This document shows, in pieces, positions 58,869 through 64,000 of a stretch of 64,000 bases of DNA. The stretch is from Pseudorhodoferax sp. Leaf267 (lineage in GTDB: Bacteria; Pseudomonadota; Gammaproteobacteria; Burkholderiales; Burkholderiaceae_C), in contig NZ_LMMV01000021.1 of NCBI RefSeq assembly GCF_001422405.1, positions 858 through 64,857 on the forward strand, written 5' to 3'. Each line of letters starts with the position of its first letter. Position 1 is the first letter of the stretch. A program made the position numbers and the translations under genes. The notes beneath the pieces were generated by a model, which was given only the letters and a program-made list of their open reading frames with translations, ran no database searches and was not told the DNA's origin.

Positions 58869-59654
58869 GTGCCCAAGATATCCGTCTACATCATCGCCTT
58901 CAACGAGGCTGAAAAAGTCGCCGACGCGATCCGCAGCGTGCCCTGGGCCGACGAGATCGTGGTGGCGGATTCCCACAGCACGGACGGCACGGCGGCCATC
59001 GCCGAATCGCTGGGCGCGCGGGTCGTGCAGATTGAGTTCAAGGGGTTTGGCGCGCTGCGCAACGATGCCGTGGCCGCCTGCAGCCACAACTGGGTGTTCA
59101 GCCTGGATGCCGACGAGCGCTGCACGCCCGAGGCCGGGCAGGAGCTGCGCGCGGTCGCCGAGCAGGGCGCCCATGGCGCCTACTTCATGCCGCGACGCAA
59201 CTACTTCCTGGGCCGCGAGATCAGGCATTCGGGCTGGTATCCCAATTACCGACAGCCTCAGCTGTTCCGCAAGTCGGCAATGCGCTATGAGATGAGCCCT
59301 GTGCACGAGGGCTACGAACTGGGCCCGGGCGAAACCGTCGGCCATCTCCGACACGCGATCTGGCAGTTGCCGTTCAAGGACCTGGCCGAGGTCGTCGCCA
59401 AGATGAATCGGTACTCGTCGCTCGGCGCCGCTAAGAAGCGTCAGGCAGGTTCCAGCTACGGCAAGGGCTTGTCGCATGGCGTCTGGGCGTTCATCAAGCA
59501 TTACGTGTTCAAGCGCGGCTTCCTGGACGGCTGGGCGGGCTTTGTCATCGCGCTGTCCTATTTCGAGGTCACGTTCTACCGCTATGCCAAGGCGGTGGAG
59601 CTGGCCGAGCAGGGGCGCTGGGCCGAGGGGTGGAAGAACGTTTTGAAACGATGA
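58869..59654 (+). CDS. waaE: Lipopolysaccharide core glycosyltransferase (WaaE/KdtX-like)
   Basis: A 261-residue GT-A enzyme of the beta-1,4-glucosyltransferase WaaE/KdtX group. It has KISVYIIAFNEAEKVADAIRSV, IVVADSHSTDGTAAIAESLGA, the catalytic VFSLDADERCTPE and the helical end YVFKRGFLDGWAGFVIALSYFEVTFYRYAK. A GTG at 58869 is chosen, since it gives the family N-terminus and no ATG fits. It attaches a sugar to the first core heptose in relatives. It is divergent from the family 4 glycosyltransferase. Confidence 0.88.
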   Translation: MPKISVYIIAFNEAEKVADAIRSVPWADEIVVADSHSTDGTAAIAESLGARVVQIEFKGFGALRNDAVAACSHNWVFSLDADERCTPEAGQELRAVAEQGAHGAYFMPRRNYFLGREIRHSGWYPNYRQPQLFRKSAMRYEMSPVHEGYELGPGETVGHLRHAIWQLPFKDLAEVVAKMNRYSSLGAAKKRQAGSSYGKGLSHGVWAFIKHYVFKRGFLDGWAGFVIALSYFEVTFYRYAKAVELAEQGRWAEGWKNVLKR

Positions 59655-59711
59655 CCGGGAACTTCTGGGGTTTGATCTGAACCCATCACGCGCTTTCGCT
59701 ACATTTCTCTC

Positions 59712-60998
59712 ATGCAATTTCATTTCTCTCCCGGCCGCAGACACTGCCTCGCAGGTTTGCTCGCGGCCGGCGCTGGGCCGGCCTTGGCCCAGTTCCGTGT
59801 CGAAGTCACTGGCGTCGGCCTGACGCAGCTGCCCATCGCCATCGCCACGTTCCGCGGCGACGAGCAGTCCCCTCAGAAGATCGCGGCCATCGTGCGCGCC
59901 GACCTGGAGCGCAGCGGCCAGTTCCGTGGCGTCGATGCCTCCGGCGTGTCGCTGGACGAAGCCTCGCGGCCCGACGTGGCGCTGTGGCGCCAGCGCGCCG
60001 CCGATTCGTTGCTGACTGGCAGCGTGACCCGGCTGGCCGATGGCCGCTACGACGTGCGCTTTCGCCTGTGGGACGTGGTGCGCGGGCAGGATCTCGGCGG
60101 CCAGAGCTACAGCGTGGTGGCCGGTGACCTGCGGCTGTCCGCGCACCGCATCGCCGACTTCGTGTACGAGAAGCTGACCGGCGAGCCTGGCGTGTTCTCC
60201 ACGCGCATCGCCTATGTGACCCGTGCCGGCGCGCGCTACACGCTGTGGGTCGCCGACGCGGACGGCGAGAACAGCCAGACCGCACTGGCCAGCCCCGAAT
60301 CCATCATCTCGCCCGCCTGGTCGCCCGACGGACAGCGGCTGGCCTATGTGTCCTTCGAGTCGCGCAAGCCTGTGGTCTACGTGCACAGCGTGGCGACGGG
60401 CCAGCGCCGCCTGGTGGCCAACTTCCGCGGCTCCAACAGTGCTCCTGCCTGGTCGCCGGACGGGCGCACGCTGGCCGTGACCCTCACGCGTGACGGCGGC
60501 TCGCAGCTCTATGCGATCGACGCCAACGGCGGCGAACCGCGGCGGCTCACACAGTCCGGCAGCATCGACACCGAGCCCGCGTTCTCGCCCGATGGCAAGA
60601 GCATCTACTTCGTCAGCGACCGCGGCGGCGCGCCGCAGATCTACCGCATGGCTGCTTCGGGCGGCGGCGCCGAGCGCGTGACCTTCAGCGGCAGCTACAA
60701 CATCTCGCCCGCGCTCAGCCCGGACGGTCGCTGGCTGGCTTATGTGTCGCGCGTCGGTGGCGCTTTCAAGCTGCAGGTGATGGAGCTGGGCAGTTCCACG
60801 GTGGCCAGCATCACAGATACTTCTTCCGACGAGCGCCCCAGCTTCGCGCCGAACAGCAAGCTGCTGGTCTACGCAACCGTGCAGCAAGGCCGTGAAGCGC
60901 TGATGACCACGACGCTGGACGGCAAGATCAAGGCGCGCCTGGCCGGCCAGGCCGGTGACATCCGCGAACCCGACTGGGGCCCGTTCCTCAAGTCGTGA
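59712..60998 (+). CDS. tolB: Tol-Pal system translocation protein TolB
   Basis: A 428-residue periplasmic protein. A signal peptide ([16 protein letters not shown]) is followed by the N-terminal domain ([31 protein letters not shown]) and a six-blade beta-propeller marked by repeated SPDG motifs ([44 protein letters not shown]). It links TolA and Pal in outer-membrane constriction. tolQ, tolR and tolA are not in the window, so tolB-pal-cpoB are separated from them here. pal follows after 36 bases. Confidence 0.96.
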   Translation: MQFHFSPGRRHCLAGLLAAGAGPALAQFRVEVTGVGLTQLPIAIATFRGDEQSPQKIAAIVRADLERSGQFRGVDASGVSLDEASRPDVALWRQRAADSLLTGSVTRLADGRYDVRFRLWDVVRGQDLGGQSYSVVAGDLRLSAHRIADFVYEKLTGEPGVFSTRIAYVTRAGARYTLWVADADGENSQTALASPESIISPAWSPDGQRLAYVSFESRKPVVYVHSVATGQRRLVANFRGSNSAPAWSPDGRTLAVTLTRDGGSQLYAIDANGGEPRRLTQSGSIDTEPAFSPDGKSIYFVSDRGGAPQIYRMAASGGGAERVTFSGSYNISPALSPDGRWLAYVSRVGGAFKLQVMELGSSTVASITDTSSDERPSFAPNSKLLVYATVQQGREALMTTTLDGKIKARLAGQAGDIREPDWGPFLKS

Positions 60999-61034
60999 TG
61001 GCCAAGGTTTTTCAATGAAGCAGGGGAGTGTGAA

Positions 61035-61574
61035 ATGAAGCAGTTCGTTCTGACCGTGATCGTGGCCGCCGCTTTGGCAGGCTGCAGTTCGCCCGTGAAA
61101 CTCGACGACGTGCCCGTCCAGGACAAGTCGGGCACCTCGGCTGGCGCCATCGGTGCCGGGCAGGGTGCTGGTGCCGGCGGTGTCGCCCAGAGCGGCGTGA
61201 CGCCCGTGGACCTGAGCAAGTCCGGCGACACCGCCGGCGGCCCGGCCGGTGCGCGCATCGTGTATTTCGACTACGACAGCTACAGCATCCGCGGCGACGA
61301 GCAGGCCACCGTGGAAAACAACGCGCGTTACCTGCGTGCCGACCGCAACCGCAAGGCGGTCGTCGAAGGCCACACCGACGAGCGCGGTGGCCGCGAATAC
61401 AACCTGGCGCTGGGCCAGAAGCGTTCCGAGGCCGTGCGCCGTGCGCTGGGCCTGCTGGGCGTGCCGGAGGCCCAGGTCGAAGCCGTCAGCTTCGGCAAGG
61501 AAAAGCCCGCAGTGCAAGGCAGTGACGAGGCGGCCTACGCGCGCAATCGCCGCGCAGAGATCACCTACCGTTGA
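61035..61574 (+). CDS. pal: Peptidoglycan-associated lipoprotein
   Basis: A 179-residue outer-membrane lipoprotein. The lipobox is LAGC (Cys at residue 17). A flexible Gly/Ala linker precedes the OmpA-like peptidoglycan-binding domain: RIVYFDYDSYSIRGDEQATVENNARYL, VEGHTDERGGREYNLALGQKRSEAVRRAL and ARNRRAEITYR. GGGGAG precedes the ATG. It anchors the Tol system to the cell wall. cpoB follows after five bases. Confidence 0.97.
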   Translation: MKQFVLTVIVAAALAGCSSPVKLDDVPVQDKSGTSAGAIGAGQGAGAGGVAQSGVTPVDLSKSGDTAGGPAGARIVYFDYDSYSIRGDEQATVENNARYLRADRNRKAVVEGHTDERGGREYNLALGQKRSEAVRRALGLLGVPEAQVEAVSFGKEKPAVQGSDEAAYARNRRAEITYR

Positions 61575-61579
61575 GCACC

Positions 61580-62377
61580 ATGCAGACGACAGCAGTGATG
61601 CGCGCCGCCTCGCGCGCGGCCATGACGCTGTGCCTGGGCGCATCGCTGCTGGGTGCCATGCCGGCGCATGCGCTGTTCGACGACGACGAGGCGCGGCGTG
61701 CAATCCTGGATCTGCGCCAACGCCACGACGCGCTGCAGGCCTCGCACCAAAAGCTCAGTGAAGAGGTGCGTCGGGCGAACGAAGAGAACGCCCAGATGCG
61801 CCGTAGCCTGCTGGATCTGCAGTCGCAGATTGACGGGCTGCGGGCCGACAGCGCCAAGTCGCGCGGGCAGGGCGAACAGCTGGCGCGCGACGTCGCGGAC
61901 GTGCAGAAGCGGCAAAAGGAGATCGCGCAGGGCGTGGACGACAGGCTGCGCAAGTTCGAGCCGGGCAAGGTGACGGTGGACGGCCGTGAGTTCTTGGCCG
62001 ACCCCGCGGAAACGCGCGACTACGATGCGGCGCTGGCGATCTTCCGCAAGGGTGATTTCGCGGCGGCGCAGACAGCCTTCTCCGGGTTCATCAAGCGCTA
62101 CCCGCAGAGCGGCTACAACGCTTCGTCGCTGTTCTGGCTGGGCAACGCCCAGTACGCCACGCGCGACTACAAGGAAGCCATCAACAACTTCCGCAGCATG
62201 CTCACGGTGAACGCCGACCACCCTCGCGCTCCGGAGGCTGCGCTGTCGATCGCCAACTGCCAGTTGGAACTCAAGGAAGTGCGCGGCGCGCGCAAGACGC
62301 TGGAAGACCTGATCAAGGTCTACCCGCAGTCCGAGGCCGCGTTGGCCGCCAAGGACCGCCTGTCCAAGATGCGCTGA
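61580..62377 (+). CDS. cpoB: Cell division coordinator CpoB (YbgF)
   Basis: A 265-residue periplasmic protein. A signal peptide (LCLGASLLGAMPAHA) is followed by an N-terminal coiled coil (about residues 40-115, RQRHDALQASHQKLSEEVRR) and three TPR-like repeats (YDAALAIFRKGDFAAAQTAFSGFIKRYP, SLFWLGNAQYATRDYKEAI, APEAALSIANCQLE). CpoB ties Tol action to PBP1b septal synthesis. The ATG at 61580 is used; a TTG three codons upstream is less likely. Confidence 0.94.
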   Translation: MQTTAVMRAASRAAMTLCLGASLLGAMPAHALFDDDEARRAILDLRQRHDALQASHQKLSEEVRRANEENAQMRRSLLDLQSQIDGLRADSAKSRGQGEQLARDVADVQKRQKEIAQGVDDRLRKFEPGKVTVDGREFLADPAETRDYDAALAIFRKGDFAAAQTAFSGFIKRYPQSGYNASSLFWLGNAQYATRDYKEAINNFRSMLTVNADHPRAPEAALSIANCQLELKEVRGARKTLEDLIKVYPQSEAALAAKDRLSKMR

Positions 62378-62399
62378 GCCGCTTCTTAGAATCGGGGGC

Positions 62400-63515
62400 A
62401 TGCCAACCCCCGATGTCTCCTCGCTCACACAGCAAGTGTTGTGGGCCTCTTTTGTGCTCTCTGCAGTGTTCGGCGCCATCGCGCAGCGCACGCATTTCTG
62501 CACCATGGGGGCCGTGAGCGACATCGTCAACATCGGCGACTGGACGCGCATGCGTCAGTGGGCGCTGGCGGCAGGCGTCGCCATGCTCGGCTTTGCCGGC
62601 CTCGTGTTCGCGGGCTGGATCGACCCGGCCAAGACTCTCTATGCATCGCCGCGCTGGATCTGGTTGTCCGCGCTGGTAGGCGGTGCTCTGTTCGGCTTCG
62701 GCATGGTGCTGGCATCGGGCTGCGGCAGCAAGACGCTGGTGCGCATCGGCGGCGGCAGCCTGAAGTCGGTGATCGTGTTCGTGGTGATGGGCGTGGCGGC
62801 ATTCGCCACCCTCAAGGGCATCACCGCCGTGCTGCGCGTGGACACCGTCGACCGCGTGGCCGTGGAATTGGCGACCGTGGCGGCGCTGCCGCAGCTGCTG
62901 GCACCGTCGCTGGGCCTGAGCCTCGGCCAGGCCAGCCTGGCCATCGCACTGCTCGTGGGCGGCCTGCTCGTGGTGTGGGCCTTGCGCGGGCCCGAGTTCG
63001 TGTGCCTGGACAACCTGCTGGCTGGCCTGGGCATCGGTGCAGTGGTGGTGGCGATGTGGTGGGTCAGCGGCCACCTGGGCCATGTGCCGGAGCATCCCGA
63101 CACGCTGCAGGAGGCCTTTCTCGCGACCAACTCCGGCCGCATCGAGGCCATGAGCTTCGTCTCGCCGGTCGCGTACACGCTGGACTGGCTGATGTTCTTC
63201 AGCGACAAGAGCAAGGTGCTGACCTTGGGCATCGTGTCGGTGTTCGGCGTGGTCGCCGGCTCGTTCGCCATCGCCGTCGTGACGCGCAGTTTCCGGTGGG
63301 AAAGCTTCGGCGGCACCGAGGACGTGGTTAACCACCTCGCTGGCGCCGTGCTGATGGGTGTGGGCGGCGTGACGAACATGGGCTGCACGATCGGGCAGGG
63401 CCTGTCGGGCCTGTCGACGCTGAGCCTGACCAGCATGGTGGCCCTCGCGGCCATCCTCATGGGCGCAGTGGCGGCGTTCAAATACCAGGGGTGGCGGCTG
63501 GACCGCATGCTGTGA
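62400..63515 (+). CDS. YeeE/YedE-family sulfur (thiosulfate) transporter
   Basis: A 371-residue protein with about nine membrane helices. Conserved cysteines sit in THFCTMGAVSD, LASGCGSKTL and NMGCTIGQGLSGLS, the relay cysteines of the thiosulfate transporter TsuA (YeeE), so it probably imports thiosulfate or another sulfane sulfur species. No TusA-like partner gene is adjacent. Its stop overlaps the tcdA start (TGATG), so the two are co-translated. Confidence 0.88.
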   Translation: MPTPDVSSLTQQVLWASFVLSAVFGAIAQRTHFCTMGAVSDIVNIGDWTRMRQWALAAGVAMLGFAGLVFAGWIDPAKTLYASPRWIWLSALVGGALFGFGMVLASGCGSKTLVRIGGGSLKSVIVFVVMGVAAFATLKGITAVLRVDTVDRVAVELATVAALPQLLAPSLGLSLGQASLAIALLVGGLLVVWALRGPEFVCLDNLLAGLGIGAVVVAMWWVSGHLGHVPEHPDTLQEAFLATNSGRIEAMSFVSPVAYTLDWLMFFSDKSKVLTLGIVSVFGVVAGSFAIAVVTRSFRWESFGGTEDVVNHLAGAVLMGVGGVTNMGCTIGQGLSGLSTLSLTSMVALAAILMGAVAAFKYQGWRLDRML

Positions 63516-64000
63516 TGGACCAGCTGCCGCAACCCATGGACGATGCGCCCGATCTGGCACGCCGCTTCGGCGGTCTGGAGCGGCTGTACGGCGTGGCTGG
63601 CGCTGCCGCCATCCGCGACGCACATGTGATGGTCGTCGGCATCGGCGGCGTCGGCTCCTGGGCCGTAGAGGCGCTGGCGCGCAGCGGCGTCGGTCGCCTG
63701 ACGCTCGTGGACCTGGACCATGTGTCCGAATCCAACATCAACCGCCAGATCCACGCGCTGAGCGCCACTGTCGGCCAGGCCAAGGTTCAGGCCATGCGTG
63801 AGCGCATCGCGCAGATCAACCCGTCCTGTGTCGTCGACGGCATTGAGGACTTCGTGACGCCGCAGAACTGGGCGGCGCTGGTGCCCGCGCCGCTCGATGC
63901 CGTCATCGATGCCTGCGACCAGCTGGCCGCCAAGACGGCAATGGCAAGCTGGGCGCGCGACACCAGGGCTCTGTTCCTGACCGTGGGCGCGGCCGGGGGC
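63515..64000 (+). CDS. tcdA: tRNA threonylcarbamoyladenosine dehydratase, N-terminal part
   Basis: The first 162 residues of an E1-like enzyme that runs off the right edge. LARRFGGLERLYGVAGAAAI, VMVVGIGGVGSWAVEALARSGVG (ATP-binding), VDLDHVSESNINRQIHAL and AMRERIAQINPSC are the TcdA/CsdL landmarks. TcdA cyclises t6A37 of tRNA to ct6A with ATP and works with the CsdA-CsdE sulfur relay in E. coli. The start ATG overlaps the sulfur transporter stop. Confidence 0.94.
   Translation, partial: MDQLPQPMDDAPDLARRFGGLERLYGVAGAAAIRDAHVMVVGIGGVGSWAVEALARSGVGRLTLVDLDHVSESNINRQIHALSATVGQAKVQAMRERIAQINPSCVVDGIEDFVTPQNWAALVPAPLDAVIDACDQLAAKTAMASWARDTRALFLTVGAAGG

Overview
The window is a gene-dense, GC-rich bacterial chromosome segment with no rRNA, tRNA, insertion sequence, prophage or CRISPR array that I could see. 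Gene content points to a betaproteobacterium of the order Burkholderiales, most likely the family Comamonadaceae. The signs are Bug-type tricarboxylate receptors next to a CoA-transferase, a 3-hydroxybenzoate/gentisate cluster, IorAB-type molybdenum hydroxylase genes, the smpB<>ratA-rnfH...guaB-guaA block, and tolB-pal-cpoB. The genus is an inference; the sequence shows only the families.

Layout. 1-2.4 kb: the start of a sugar-binding protein behind a perfect LacI-type operator, then an AurF-like diiron protein divergent from an alpha/beta hydrolase fused to a LuxR DNA-binding domain. 2.4-7.5 kb: a LysR regulator divergent from gentisate dioxygenase, fumarylpyruvate hydrolase, 3-hydroxybenzoate 6-hydroxylase and a Bug receptor. 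Together these form an aromatic-acid pathway that lacks a local maleylpyruvate isomerase. 7.5-9.8 kb: a small exported protein, pdxH and a glycosyltransferase. 9.9-13.9 kb: a TetR gene and an iorA-iorB-mocA-like operon that share a matching operator. 13.9-18.9 kb: a ChaC-like enzyme, edd-eda (Entner-Doudoroff), an internally deleted Bug gene and a CaiB CoA-transferase. 18.9-25.5 kb: gloA, a thioesterase divergent from marR-MFS, and a 1274-residue GAF/PAS/GGDEF/EAL protein. 26-32 kb: rhlE, ettA, a membrane-tethered TAXI receptor and a DmpA-type peptidase. 32.2-39.5 kb: a MHYT-GGDEF-EAL protein, smpB, ratA, rnfH, a DUF4124 protein, guaB and guaA.

39.5-44.3 kb is the most unusual stretch. It holds a RecQ-like helicase with a C-terminal phosphoribosyltransferase-like region. 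It also holds a hipB-hipA toxin-antitoxin pair with a HipB-type operator. Translationally coupled behind hipA is a single open reading frame that joins the front of a JetA-like (DUF2397) protein to the back of a JetD-like (DUF2399) protein. These are the first and last genes of the type III Wadjet anti-plasmid system. I read this as an in-frame collapse of a Wadjet operon, or possibly a re-used chimera.

44.3-54.6 kb: an eight-gene ABC uptake and oxidation operon ending in an AmaB-type aldehyde dehydrogenase, probably for a cyclic or secondary amino acid such as pipecolate. It is divergent from an IclR regulator and followed by an MFS gene. 54.6-59.7 kb: lipopolysaccharide genes (msbA, an O-antigen ligase-like gene, two glycosyltransferases). 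59.7-64 kb: tolB, pal and cpoB of the Tol-Pal envelope system, a YeeE-type sulfur transporter and the start of tcdA.

No stretch over 300 bases lacks a gene; the longest gap, 296 bases between rhlE and ettA, carries two hairpins in the rhlE leader and a likely ettA promoter.
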